From an uncultured Opitutales bacterium (lineage in GTDB: Bacteria > Verrucomicrobiota > Verrucomicrobiia > Opitutales > Intestinicryptomonadaceae), in contig URGP01000017.1 of the NCBI GenBank assembly GCA_900547395.1, forward strand, positions 1-52,472: a DNA stretch of 52,472 bases. Direction: 5' to 3'. Each line of letters begins with the position of its first letter. Position 1 is the stretch's first letter. The translations under genes and the position numbers were made by a program. Shown in pieces: positions 17,378-25,837 of this stretch. The notes under the pieces were generated by a model that was not told the DNA's origin, ran no database searches, and worked only from the letters and a program-made list of their open reading frames with translations.

Positions 17378-18433
17378 ATGAAGCGCGGATTTTTTTTGCT
17401 TGAATTTGACGAGCTTGCCGAAATTTTATCTTCGGCGGGCTTTCGCGCTTTCAGGGCAAAACAGGTTTGGGAGGGCGTTTACAAAAAAAAGATTTTCAGC
17501 TTTTCCGAAATAACAAACCTGCCTGCGGATTTGCGGAAATTTTTGTCGGATAATTTTGAGATAAAGACAGCCTTGCCGCAACGCAAGCGCACTTCTTCGG
17601 ACGAAACGGGCAAATATCTCTTTGAGCTTTCGGACGGATATTTTATAGAGAGCGTGCTTTTGGAAGCTCCAGAAGGCGAGGGGGACGAACTCCGCAAGAC
17701 CCTGTGCATAAGCACGCAGGTGGGGTGCGCGCAAGGGTGCAGGTTTTGCGCATCCACCATGCGCGGCTTTAAGAGAAACCTCGATTCTTCCGAAATCGTT
17801 TCCCAGCTCCTTCCGTTTGTGAAAAACGGGGAGTTTGAGTTTGAAAACATTGTCGTTATGGGCATGGGCGAGCCTTTGGCTAATTTTGAAAATGCCGTGA
17901 AAGCCCTCTATATAATAAAGGACCGTTTCGGCTTCGGCGCGCGCCGCATAACGCTTTCTACCTGTGGAATTGCCGACAAGCTGAAAGAGCTTGCCGAAAT
18001 GAAATTCCCTTTCAGGCTCGCGATAAGTCTGCACGGGGCTTCAAACGATGTCAGGGAAAAAATCATGCCCGTAAACAAACGCTTTCCGCTTGAAGTTCTC
18101 CTGCCCGCCGCAAAGGCTTTTGCAAAGTCTAATGGAAGAATGATTACCTTGGAATACATTTTAATCGACAAGGTAAACGACAGCTTTTCTGACGCAAAAT
18201 TGCTTTCGGACATAGCAAACTCCCTGCATGCCCATGTCAATTTGATACCCTACAACAGGGTGGAGGGCTTGGATTGGAAAAGACCAAGTTCCGACAGGCG
18301 AAAAGCGTTTTTTAACGCCTTGAAGTCGAAAGGCGTGTCGTGCACGCTGCGCAGGGAAAAGGGTTCGGACATAGAGGCGGCATGCGGGCAGCTTGCGCTA
18401 ATTGCGGAGCGTCAAAAACTTGAAAATATGTAG
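17378..18433 (+). CDS. rlmN: Dual-specificity 23S rRNA/tRNA adenine-C2 methyltransferase
   Basis: Radical SAM enzyme methylating A2503 of 23S rRNA and A37 of certain tRNAs. The radical SAM cluster motif CAQGCRFC provides cysteines at about 117, 121 and 124; VVMGMGEPLANFENAVKA and ITLSTCGIADKLKELAE follow. The C-terminal mechanistic cysteine lies in SDIEAACGQLA. From the ATG at 17378 the protein is 351 residues, the normal length; an upstream in-frame ATG lies inside the lipoprotein gene and is rejected. It is the last gene of this operon. Confidence 0.95.
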   Translation: MKRGFFLLEFDELAEILSSAGFRAFRAKQVWEGVYKKKIFSFSEITNLPADLRKFLSDNFEIKTALPQRKRTSSDETGKYLFELSDGYFIESVLLEAPEGEGDELRKTLCISTQVGCAQGCRFCASTMRGFKRNLDSSEIVSQLLPFVKNGEFEFENIVVMGMGEPLANFENAVKALYIIKDRFGFGARRITLSTCGIADKLKELAEMKFPFRLAISLHGASNDVREKIMPVNKRFPLEVLLPAAKAFAKSNGRMITLEYILIDKVNDSFSDAKLLSDIANSLHAHVNLIPYNRVEGLDWKRPSSDRRKAFFNALKSKGVSCTLRREKGSDIEAACGQLALIAERQKLENM

Positions 18434-18578
18434 GCTTTTGCGTGTTTTGCCTTTTGCAAGGCGGGTGTGCGCATGAAAAAAAGATAAAAAAATCGCTTGC
18501 AAAAAATATGCAAAAGTACAATATTTAATTTTAAACAAAGACGCCTGTTATTGCACGGGCGGATTTTTATTCATTTTC

Positions 18579-18584
18579 TATAAT
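18579..18584 (+). promoter_or_regulatory. Candidate -10 box for exbB operon
   Basis: A perfect TATAAT lies 26 nt before the exbB ATG in an AT-rich leader; no convincing -35 box is found 16-18 bp upstream. An alternative start signal TTGCAA...AATATT (17-bp spacing) lies further upstream at about 18495-18523. The 177-nt gap between rlmN and exbB holds no gene. Confidence 0.4.
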
Positions 18585-18610
18585 AAACATTAACAATCCC
18601 AATTAAATAA

Positions 18611-19447
18611 ATGAAAAGTAAGTTATTAAAGGTATTGGCTATTGCCGCAGTTGCGGCTTTTGGCTTTGGCATTGCATCAGCGCAAGAAGCTGCTCCCGCC
18701 CCTGAAGCGGCAAATCAGACGGCTGCGGACGCCGCCAAGAAAAAGCCCGGCGAACCCGAAAAAATTGCGGGCAAATCCCTTATGGACATGTGGAAAGCGG
18801 GCGGTATGACAATGTATCCTCTTGCTTTGTGCGCAATCGCATGTATTTCTTTGGTTATCGTAAACGGAATTTCAATGCGCTCCAAGAAATTTGCAGTTCC
18901 CGCAGATGTAAATGAACTCAAAAAGCTTTTGAACGAAAAGAATATCGACGGCGCAATCGAATACTGCGAAAAGCACCCGACACCCTTTACAAACATCTTG
19001 GGCGCAGGTCTTTCCCGCGTAAACGACAAGGAAATCGACTGGGAAGCCATCGAAGTTGCTATGGAAGAATCTTCAATGCAGGAAATGGCGTCTCCCTACG
19101 TCATGGTAAACTATTTGGCTCTTATCGCGTCAATCTCCCCGATGTTGGGTCTGTTCGGCACGGTTACGGGCATGGTCAAGGCGTTTAACACGATTGCCGC
19201 CGAAGGCGCGGGTTCTGCACAAAAGCTTGCAGACAACATTTCCGAAGCTCTCATCACCACTGCGACGGGCATGATGGTTGGTATTCCCGCAATGTTGGGC
19301 TACTTCATTTTCAAAAACCAGTATGGCAAAGTCGTATCGGGTCTTAGCTCTGTAGTGGGCGACGTTTTGTATGTATTTAAGATGTCGTCTAAGTACGGTC
19401 CGCAGGATTTGGGCTTGGACGCGGTTGAAGCTCCCGCAAAAAAATAA
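18611..19447 (+). CDS. ExbB/TolQ/MotA-family proton channel protein
   Basis: Inner-membrane proton channel subunit that, with ExbD partners, uses the proton motive force to drive a periplasmic process. The 278-residue precursor has a signal peptide (VLAIAAVAAFGFGIASAQEA) and a polar periplasmic segment, then a first membrane helix (MYPLALCAIACISLVIVNGI), a cytoplasmic domain, and the paired helices YVMVNYLALIASISPMLGLF and SEALITTATGMMVGIPAM, the family core. The GTVTGMVKAF segment is typical. It heads a three-gene unit with two exbD-like genes. No tonB or pal gene is nearby, so TonB- versus Tol-type cannot be decided. Confidence 0.88.
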   Translation: MKSKLLKVLAIAAVAAFGFGIASAQEAAPAPEAANQTAADAAKKKPGEPEKIAGKSLMDMWKAGGMTMYPLALCAIACISLVIVNGISMRSKKFAVPADVNELKKLLNEKNIDGAIEYCEKHPTPFTNILGAGLSRVNDKEIDWEAIEVAMEESSMQEMASPYVMVNYLALIASISPMLGLFGTVTGMVKAFNTIAAEGAGSAQKLADNISEALITTATGMMVGIPAMLGYFIFKNQYGKVVSGLSSVVGDVLYVFKMSSKYGPQDLGLDAVEAPAKK

Positions 19448-19476
19448 TTTTTCAACGGCAATTTTAAGTTTGTAAA

Positions 19477-19881
19477 ATGAAAATTAGGGCACAACAAGAT
19501 GAAGATACGGCATTTGAGCTGACGTCAATGATTGACGTTGTGTTCCTGTTGATTGCCTTCTTTATGACTGTTACAAGTTTCGCTTCTGCGGAGCTTGTAA
19601 AAGTCCAGATGCCGATTGCGGCGGAATCCAAAGTTCCCGAAGACAGTCGCGACAGGCAGTTTATCTCCATCGACAAAGAGGGGAACTACTTCTTGGGCGC
19701 GCGTCCTTCAAATTTGGATGAAATCGAAAATGCCTTGGCGTCTCGCGTTGCAAATCCCGATTTCAAGGGCGTTTACTTGCGCGCTGACGAAGCAACCCAT
19801 TACCGCTTTGTAAGCGAAATTATGAAGCGGTGCGCCAATGTCGGCATATATAACATAATATTTGGTGTGGAGCAGCAGTAA
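19477..19881 (+). CDS. ExbD/TolR-family protein (first copy)
   Basis: 134-residue bitopic protein: a short cytoplasmic N-terminus, then FELTSMIDVVFLLIAFFMTV, in which the Asp in the membrane helix is the proton-carrying residue of the family, then a periplasmic domain (FISIDKEGNYFLGARPSNLDE). It follows exbB by 29 nt and is 1 nt before the second exbD-like gene. The two ExbD-like proteins may form a heteromer in one complex; this is inference. Confidence 0.88.
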   Translation: MKIRAQQDEDTAFELTSMIDVVFLLIAFFMTVTSFASAELVKVQMPIAAESKVPEDSRDRQFISIDKEGNYFLGARPSNLDEIENALASRVANPDFKGVYLRADEATHYRFVSEIMKRCANVGIYNIIFGVEQQ

Positions 19882-19882
19882 T

Positions 19883-20353
19883 ATGGCACAAAGAAAGAAA
19901 AAAGGATTGGCGCTCGACAACGATAGTTTCAGCTTGACTTCGATGATTGACATCATCTTCTTGCTGCTCATTTACTTTATGTATTTGCCCATTCAGCAGG
20001 AAGCTGACATGACAGTCCAGTTGCCTATTCAGACGGAACCTACGGAAACAACCACCTTGCCGAGCGAGCAGGTTGTTTTGATTAAGCCCGACGGCAGTAT
20101 ATTTCTGAACGGTTCTTACATTGAAGACGCTCCGATTTTGAAGGCTCAAACGGAAAACAAAACTCCTCCGCACGAATTCACTTCGCTTGCGACGACTTTG
20201 ACCCGTTTGAAGAAGGCGAATGACGGCGGCGGCAGAATGACGGTTGTTACAATCATTCCCGACGGAGATGCTCCGCACCAGGCGTCAATGTTTGTTTTGA
20301 GCGCGTGCGCGAAGGCGGGCATAAAGCAGGTGTCGTTTTCAGACGCGATTTAA
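19883..20353 (+). CDS. ExbD/TolR-family protein (second copy)
   Basis: 156-residue ExbD/TolR-like protein with a basic N-terminus (AQRKKKG) and the membrane helix FSLTSMIDIIFLLLIYFMYL carrying the conserved Asp. The periplasmic part differs from the first copy, with an extra Pro/Thr-containing insert. I start at the ATG at 19883 rather than an upstream GTG. It begins 1 nt after the first copy ends and is closed by a strong terminator. Confidence 0.87.
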   Translation: MAQRKKKGLALDNDSFSLTSMIDIIFLLLIYFMYLPIQQEADMTVQLPIQTEPTETTTLPSEQVVLIKPDGSIFLNGSYIEDAPILKAQTENKTPPHEFTSLATTLTRLKKANDGGGRMTVVTIIPDGDAPHQASMFVLSACAKAGIKQVSFSDAI

Positions 20354-20377
20354 GCTAAAAGGTTTTTCAGATTTTCC

Positions 20378-20408
20378 AAGGCGCATTTTTTACAATGCGC
20401 CTTTTTTA
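20378..20408 (+). terminator. Terminator of exbB-exbD-exbD operon
   Basis: A perfect 10-bp stem AAGGCGCATT (20378-20387) with AATGCGCCTT (20394-20403) followed by a T run. It lies 24 nt after the last stop codon. Confidence 0.9.
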
Positions 20409-20490
20409 TTTCTTTTTTATCTTGACATATTTAATAAGTTATTATCCTGTATTATCAGTTTTTATTAAAAAATAATAAAATAATCTAAAA

Positions 20491-20856
20491 ATGAAGAGCG
20501 AAAAAGAAAGACAGTTTGAAGAGTTTGAATATCTGTTTCCCACAAAGCAGGAATGGTTCAGCCCTAAGGAAGTTGGCGAAATAATAGGCAGAAGCGACCA
20601 GTTTGTGCGAAACAGCTTTCACAGCGGAAAGATAATGGGGCATCAAGGCAACGGTTGCGCCCCGAAGGGCTATGAAAAGCGCGTTTACATGTTGATACAT
20701 AAAACAATGCTCCAGCTTTATCTTTTGGAAACGGCAAATTATACGTCTGATTTGTTCATGGAAAGGCTTTTTGCCATTGTTTCAAGGTGTTCACAGTTTC
20801 AGCTTTTCAAATTGGAAAAGTTTTTAAAAGACATTTTGTATTCTAAGAGGCGTTAA
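20491..20856 (+). CDS. Small HTH protein (MerR/excisionase-like fold)
   Basis: 121-residue cytoplasmic protein. The segment WFSPKEVGEIIGRSDQFVRN with FHSGKIMGHQ has the spacing of the winged helix found in MerR-like and excisionase-type proteins, in which such a segment binds DNA. The second half (MLIHKTMLQLYLLETANY, then a basic C-terminus ending YSKRR) is helical and not recognised. A strong TTGACA lies at 20422-20427 upstream in a very AT-rich leader. It is flanked by the exbB operon terminator and the birA gene 43 nt downstream. Target and role unknown. Confidence 0.6.
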   Translation: MKSEKERQFEEFEYLFPTKQEWFSPKEVGEIIGRSDQFVRNSFHSGKIMGHQGNGCAPKGYEKRVYMLIHKTMLQLYLLETANYTSDLFMERLFAIVSRCSQFQLFKLEKFLKDILYSKRR

Positions 20857-20899
20857 AAAGAGTTGAATTTTGGCGTTAAAAGGAGTTTTATTTTTAATA

Positions 20900-21712
20900 A
20901 TGAAACCATTTTTTAAGCAGGAGCAGAAATTGTGCGAAAGGCGGATAACGGATTGTTTGCGCAAGCTGGACGCGGGCTGCTGCGGTTTTGAATTTTACGA
21001 AGAGACCGACAGCACGAATTTGCGGGCAGTGGAATATCTGAAAAATGGAAAGACTCCTTTTGCGATTGTCGCCGCGCACCAAACAGACGGAAAGGGAAGA
21101 TTTGACAGGTCTTGGCGGGATTTTTCGGGGCGGAGCATCTGCATTACCTGCGGTTTCGGATTGAAAGGAGTGTCCTCCGAAGTCGTGGAAAAATTTTCCA
21201 TCCTTGCAGGCGTAAATGTTGCTTCAACCCTTTCAGATTATTGCAAATGTCGGCTAAAAATAAAGTGGCCGAACGACATTTTCTTTGAAGGCAGGAAATT
21301 GGGCGGAATGATTGGGCAATGCTTTCTCGAGGGCGGAAAACTTGATACGATGATTTTCGGCATAGGCGTAAATTTTGGCAAAATAAATTCTTTTGACGGC
21401 GGAAATCCCGTTTCAATGGAAGAGTGCGCCAATGCTGAAATCGAGATAAACGAGGCGTGCGCGCTTGTGGTAAATTCCGTTTTTTCGGCTTTTAAAACTT
21501 TGTCGGAAAATCCCGAAACGGATATTTGCAAAATTTTTGAGCCGTTTGATTTTTTGCGCGGAAAAGTTATTTCCGTAAACAATTTCAATAATCTCCTGTG
21601 GGGTACCGCCGCAGGGGTCGATTCCAAAGGCAGGCTTTTATTGGAAACGGAAAGCTTGGGAACAGTTGCCTGCGGAGCGGGTGAAACCACGATTTTGAAG
21701 GATTTCAAGTGA
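20900..21712 (+). CDS. birA: Biotin-[acetyl-CoA-carboxylase] ligase
   Basis: Activates biotin to biotinyl-AMP and transfers it to acetyl-CoA carboxylase. Motifs: FEFYEETDSTNLRAVEYL, the adenylate loop HQTDGKGRFDRSWRD (GRGRxxR-like, here GKGRFDR), LKIKWPNDIFFEGRKLGGMI and IFGIGVNFG. No N-terminal DNA-binding domain is present, so this is the monofunctional ligase type (270 residues) rather than a repressor. The ATG at 20900 is chosen; AAAGGAG lies 14 nt upstream, an unusually long spacing. The stop overlaps coaX by 4 nt. Confidence 0.92.
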   Translation: MKPFFKQEQKLCERRITDCLRKLDAGCCGFEFYEETDSTNLRAVEYLKNGKTPFAIVAAHQTDGKGRFDRSWRDFSGRSICITCGFGLKGVSSEVVEKFSILAGVNVASTLSDYCKCRLKIKWPNDIFFEGRKLGGMIGQCFLEGGKLDTMIFGIGVNFGKINSFDGGNPVSMEECANAEIEINEACALVVNSVFSAFKTLSENPETDICKIFEPFDFLRGKVISVNNFNNLLWGTAAGVDSKGRLLLETESLGTVACGAGETTILKDFK

Positions 21713-22455
21713 AGATTTTTACGATAGACATCGGCAACACGCATACACATTGCGCCTTGGTTGAATGCGGAAAGGTTTTGAGCGTTTCAGATTTCGACAC
21801 CTCTGCATTTGCCTGCGATTTCAATTTTTCGGGCTTGAAGGGCGATGGTTGCGGCGTTGCATGGTGCTCGGTTGTTCCCAAAATAAACCCGAAAATATCG
21901 GAAAATTTTGCCAAGTTCGGCATTCCAAATTTTCAGCTTTCCTCGAAAAATTCCCCTATGCCCTTGGACGTAAAAAATCCGGAACAAGTGGGGCAGGACA
22001 GAATCGCGGCGGCAATCGGGGCAGGGAAATTTTTTGAGCCGCCGTACATAGTGGTTGACATGGGAACTGCGGTCACCATTGATTTGGTTGACAAATTCGG
22101 AAGATATGCGGGGGGCGCGATTGCCCCGGGGCTATACGCTTTTACCGCGTACTTGTCGGAAAAAACCGCCCAGTTGCCTATGATAAATCCGAAAGATGCC
22201 GATTTTAATCTTGTGATAGGCAAAAACACGCTCGAAGCCATGAATGTCGGGTGCGTCAAAGGTTTTTGCAAGCTTGTTGACGGTATTATCGGCGACTTCG
22301 AAAGAAATTTTTTTGGCAAATCCGCCGCGGAAAAGACAATTTTTACGGGCGGAAGCGCGGGTGTTTTGCCCGAAAACTGGATTGCGGGCAGGCTTGTCGA
22401 GCCGAGCCTTGCAAACATCGGGCTTGCAATGGCATTTGAAATGGTTTCTAAATAA
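21709..22455 (+). CDS. coaX: Type III pantothenate kinase
   Basis: Phosphorylates pantothenate, the first step of CoA synthesis; the CoaX type is K+-dependent and not feedback-inhibited by CoA. ASKHA-fold motifs: FTIDIGNTHTHCALV, the GxDR motif VGQDRIAAAIGA, VVDMGTAVTIDLVD, GGAIAPGL and TIFTGGSAGVL. The start is GTG at 21709 within a GTGA overlap with birA, so the two are translationally coupled. 248 residues is normal. Confidence 0.94.
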   Translation: MKIFTIDIGNTHTHCALVECGKVLSVSDFDTSAFACDFNFSGLKGDGCGVAWCSVVPKINPKISENFAKFGIPNFQLSSKNSPMPLDVKNPEQVGQDRIAAAIGAGKFFEPPYIVVDMGTAVTIDLVDKFGRYAGGAIAPGLYAFTAYLSEKTAQLPMINPKDADFNLVIGKNTLEAMNVGCVKGFCKLVDGIIGDFERNFFGKSAAEKTIFTGGSAGVLPENWIAGRLVEPSLANIGLAMAFEMVSK

Positions 22456-22464
22456 ATACATATC

Positions 22465-23628
22465 ATGAAAAAATTATCTATCATAATGATTGCGGCGGCG
22501 TTGGCTTTGTCGGCTTATGCCGCAAATACGGATGTTTTGAAAGACAAGTCGAACTTTTCCAAAGTGGAACTGTTTGCCGAGGACAGCGTATTTTCAAATC
22601 CGCAAATAAATGCGGAAGTTGTCAAGGCTTACGAGGCAAATCCCGACGCCTATTCCGACAAGGAACTGTTCCCCGTCGCAATTTGTTATATGACTTTGCA
22701 CCGACCCGAAAAAACAAAGGCGATGCTTGAAAAATACATTGCCTCCTCTCCGAACGACGCAAAGGCGATACGCACTTACGCCAATATTTTGGCAGTTTTC
22801 GGCGATTTTGAAAACGCCCTGTCAAACTTCAAAAAATCCTACGCGCTCGGCGACAAGGAGTCTGCCAAGCTCATCGCTTTAATTCTTTTACAGACGAACA
22901 GAATTGACGACGTAAAGGAATATTTGCCCGAACTTTCGGAATTTGCAAAGACGGATTTGGGTGTATTGAACATTCTGCTTTCGTACGCCTATCGCAACCA
23001 GAATAATAGGGACGTGGAGCTTGCAAAGCGTTCCATAAACGCCGCCCAAGCAGGCGAAATGCTGAAAATTTCCTCTCTCGACACCTTCGTGATGGTGCTT
23101 AATTTATATATGGTCGAAAAGGGTGTCTGGAACGCAAATTCGCTGATTTTGCCGGCGAGGGGGGCGATGTTGAGCGGACATTGGGGGCTTGCTCGCTCTT
23201 TGTATTCGGAAATACTCGAAGCAAATCCGAACAATATTGACGCCTTGAAGGGAAAGAGCATTGTCGAGTTCAACTTGGGCGGAATAAACGAGGCTTCAGC
23301 CCTGCTCGACAAAATTTTGGCGTTGGGCGACAAGTCGGTCATAAACGACGCGATGGAGCTTTTTATCGTTTCAAAGAACCAGGGCATCTTTGAAAAGTAC
23401 AAAAAGAATTTTGAAAACTTCGACTTTTCGCCGAAAGTGCGCCTTGCGATGCTTGGGTTTGCCGCCAACACCGACGGAAGGGCGGACATGCTCTTTATGG
23501 CTTTGAGCGGCGAAGGCGTCAAGCCTCTGCTTGAAAACGAGCGCATTGCAGGCGAGATAAAAACGGTTTTGAAAAAGTATGAAAGCGATCCGCGCTCAAA
23601 GGAATTTTTGAAAAAACTTTCAAAGTAA
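22465..23628 (+). CDS. Secreted TPR-like repeat protein
   Basis: 387-residue exported protein with signal peptide MKKLSIIMIAAALALSAYA and a mature region made of helical TPR-like repeats, for example SNFKKSYALGDKESAKLIAL and LYSEILEANPNNIDALKGKS. Probably periplasmic or attached to the envelope; no catalytic motif. It starts 9 nt after coaX and its stop abuts the next start. It resembles in layout the TPR protein at 13379. Function unknown. Confidence 0.72.
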   Translation: MKKLSIIMIAAALALSAYAANTDVLKDKSNFSKVELFAEDSVFSNPQINAEVVKAYEANPDAYSDKELFPVAICYMTLHRPEKTKAMLEKYIASSPNDAKAIRTYANILAVFGDFENALSNFKKSYALGDKESAKLIALILLQTNRIDDVKEYLPELSEFAKTDLGVLNILLSYAYRNQNNRDVELAKRSINAAQAGEMLKISSLDTFVMVLNLYMVEKGVWNANSLILPARGAMLSGHWGLARSLYSEILEANPNNIDALKGKSIVEFNLGGINEASALLDKILALGDKSVINDAMELFIVSKNQGIFEKYKKNFENFDFSPKVRLAMLGFAANTDGRADMLFMALSGEGVKPLLENERIAGEIKTVLKKYESDPRSKEFLKKLSK

Positions 23629-23880
23629 ATGTACCAGCCCAAGAAAAAAAAGAAGACGGACTATGCCGCGCTCAACAGCCCGTTTATGAGAATACCCAAA
23701 ATGAGGGTCGAGGCGGCGAGGGCGCTTCTCGACCTCAAATTCAAGGAAATCTACGAATTGAAGGGGCGCGCGCCGGAAGCCATTTTTGAAGACTTGAAAA
23801 AAATCCGCATAAAAACCGACGCGGATATGTTAAACTATTTTAAAATCGCAGTTGATTTTGCGGAAAAAGAAGATGAATAA
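23629..23880 (+). CDS. Small helix-hairpin-helix protein (Cdd1-like)
   Basis: 83-residue basic protein. [20 protein letters not shown] followed by [18 protein letters not shown] and [13 protein letters not shown] follows the order of the small helix-hairpin-helix 'pathogenicity locus' (Cdd1) family, whose usual pattern is IPGVGPKTAERLLEAG ... DLRG-DPEELY ... YVFRMAVYFA. The first hairpin here is less canonical. The N-terminus is lysine-rich (KKKKK). Its start codon directly follows the TPR gene stop and it overlaps thiG by 8 nt, so it is expressed with thiamine genes. A nucleic acid-binding role is inference from the fold. Confidence 0.55.
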   Translation: MYQPKKKKKTDYAALNSPFMRIPKMRVEAARALLDLKFKEIYELKGRAPEAIFEDLKKIRIKTDADMLNYFKIAVDFAEKEDE

Positions 23881-24664
23881 AGAAGATAAATTGATTTTGG
23901 GAGGCAGGGAATTTTCTTCCCGCCTTTTTGTGGGAACGGGAAAATTCTCGTCAAACGACGCCATGAAGCTCGCTCTCGATTCTTGCGGGGCGTCTCTTGC
24001 AACAGTCGCCTTGAAGCGCGCAAATCTCGCTTCGGAGCACGATGAAAGCGCAAACATTTTGGACTATCTGGATTCGTCGAAATATTTGGTTGTTCCAAAC
24101 ACTTCGGGCGCAATGAATGCCGAAGAAGCGGTGCGCATTGCGCGTCTTGGGCGCGCGGCGGGTCTTGGAGATTTTGTGAAACTTGAAGTTCATCCCGACC
24201 CTAACTATCTTTTGCCCGATCCCGTTGAAACGTTGAAAGCGGCTGAAATTCTCGCAAAAGAAGACTTTAAGGTTATGGCTTACATGAATGCAGACCCCGC
24301 GCTTTCAATGCGCTTGCAGGATGCGGGCGTTGCCGCCGTCATGCCTCTTGGCGCGCCAATCGGCACTAACAGGGGTATTGAAACCCGCGCCCAGATTGAA
24401 ATCATAATAGAGCAGGCAAAAGTACCCGTCGTTGTTGACGCGGGCATAGGAATGCCGTCCCACGCCGCGCTTGCAATGGAAATAGGCGCGGACGCGGTTT
24501 TGATAAACACGGCAATCGCAATCGCAAAAAATCCCGCAGAAATGGCTAATGCTTTTGCCAAAGCGGTTGAAGCGGGCAGGAGCGCATATCTTATGGGGGC
24601 GTCTTGCGCGGTCTCCTTAAAGGCGTCGGCAACAAGCCCTCTTACTGGTTTTTTGAACGGATAG
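23873..24664 (+). CDS. thiG: Thiazole synthase
   Basis: Forms the thiazole ring of thiamine from 1-deoxyxylulose 5-phosphate, ThiS-thiocarboxylate and dehydroglycine. TIM-barrel landmarks: [68 protein letters not shown] and [20 protein letters not shown]. 263 residues from the ATG at 23873, which overlaps the HhH gene by 8 nt. thiH follows 3 nt later. thiS and thiF are not in the window. Confidence 0.96.
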   Translation: MNKEDKLILGGREFSSRLFVGTGKFSSNDAMKLALDSCGASLATVALKRANLASEHDESANILDYLDSSKYLVVPNTSGAMNAEEAVRIARLGRAAGLGDFVKLEVHPDPNYLLPDPVETLKAAEILAKEDFKVMAYMNADPALSMRLQDAGVAAVMPLGAPIGTNRGIETRAQIEIIIEQAKVPVVVDAGIGMPSHAALAMEIGADAVLINTAIAIAKNPAEMANAFAKAVEAGRSAYLMGASCAVSLKASATSPLTGFLNG

Positions 24665-24667
24665 AAT

Positions 24668-25798
24668 ATGGGTTTTTTTGAAGAGTTTGACCCCGCCCAA
24701 GCCTTGTCTTTGGCGGAAATTTCAAGAAATTCGACCCGCGCCGACGTCGAAAGGGTTTTGTCGAAGTCGGGCTTGAAAAGCATTGAAGATTTTGCGGTTT
24801 TGATTTCTCCTGCCGCGGATTTTTATTTGGAAGACATGGCTCAACGCTCGTCTCTTATAACGGAGCGCAATTTTGGCAAGACAATCAGGATGTTCGTGCC
24901 TCTTTATGTAAGCAACGTGTGCGTGAATAATTGCAGGTACTGCGGCTTTGCCAAGCGCAACAATATCGAACGCAAAACTCTTACACTGGAAGAAGTCAGG
25001 GCGGAAGTTGACGCGACTTACAAAATGGGGTTTCGCTCAATTTTGCTTGTTGCGGGAGAAAGCCCCAAGCTCGTGAACTTGGGCTATATGGACGAGTGCA
25101 TAAAAATCGCGGCTAAAAGATTTCCGTCCATTTCAGTAGAAATTGCGCCGTCTCCTGTTTCGGTTTACAAAAGTTTTGTCAAAAACGGCTGCGAGGGGCT
25201 TACTGTATTTCAGGAAACTTTCGACAGCGAAGTTTACAAATACATGCATCCGTCGGGTCCGAAATCCAACTTCAAGTGGCGTCTTGGAACTCCCGAACGC
25301 GCCCTCGAAGCGGGAATGCGCGTAGCGGGGCTTGGCGCGCTTTTCGGATTGAACGACTGGCGGTATGAAATTATTTCATGCGCAATTCATGCAAAATATC
25401 TTTACAGGAATTTTTACAGGGCAAGGATAGGCATAAGTTTGCCGCGAATGAGACCCGCCGCGAGCGGCTTTCAGCCAACGCCTGAATTTGTGCCGACAGA
25501 CAGGGAGCTTGTGAAAATCATTTGCGCTTTAAGAATTGTTTTCGAGCATCTTGCAATCACCGTTTCCACAAGGGAGCCGCGCTATTTGCGCGACGGACTC
25601 GTAGGTCTTGGCGTAACTCAGATGAGCGCGGCAAGCTCTACTCGCCCTGGCGGATATGCTGAGCATGAAACGGCGGAAGGGCAGTTTGACATCGATGACG
25701 ACAGGTCTGTCGAAGAGTTTGCAAATATGATAGCTTCAAAAGGCTACGAGCCCGTTTGGAAAGACTTTGATTTGGGCTTTATCGAACAACAATCTTGA
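24668..25798 (+). CDS. thiH: 2-iminoacetate synthase (tyrosine lyase)
   Basis: Radical SAM enzyme that cleaves tyrosine to dehydroglycine for ThiG, releasing p-cresol. The cluster-binding motif is VSNVCVNNCRYCGFAKR; LLVAGESPKLVNLGYMDECI and GLTVFQETFDSEVYKYMHPS are typical of ThiH, as is the C-terminal AASSTRPGGY. 376 residues is normal. The presence of thiH rather than thiO suits anaerobic or microaerobic thiazole synthesis. The gene follows thiG by 3 nt. Confidence 0.95.
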   Translation: MGFFEEFDPAQALSLAEISRNSTRADVERVLSKSGLKSIEDFAVLISPAADFYLEDMAQRSSLITERNFGKTIRMFVPLYVSNVCVNNCRYCGFAKRNNIERKTLTLEEVRAEVDATYKMGFRSILLVAGESPKLVNLGYMDECIKIAAKRFPSISVEIAPSPVSVYKSFVKNGCEGLTVFQETFDSEVYKYMHPSGPKSNFKWRLGTPERALEAGMRVAGLGALFGLNDWRYEIISCAIHAKYLYRNFYRARIGISLPRMRPAASGFQPTPEFVPTDRELVKIICALRIVFEHLAITVSTREPRYLRDGLVGLGVTQMSAASSTRPGGYAEHETAEGQFDIDDDRSVEEFANMIASKGYEPVWKDFDLGFIEQQS

Positions 25799-25837
25799 CG
25801 GATTGCGGTTTTTTTGCGATTTTTACAATACCGTGGA

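Noticed and set aside
23629..25798. TPP riboswitch for the thi genes
   Set aside because: thiG starts inside another coding gene and the upstream genes are contiguous, leaving no leader for a riboswitch; none was seen.
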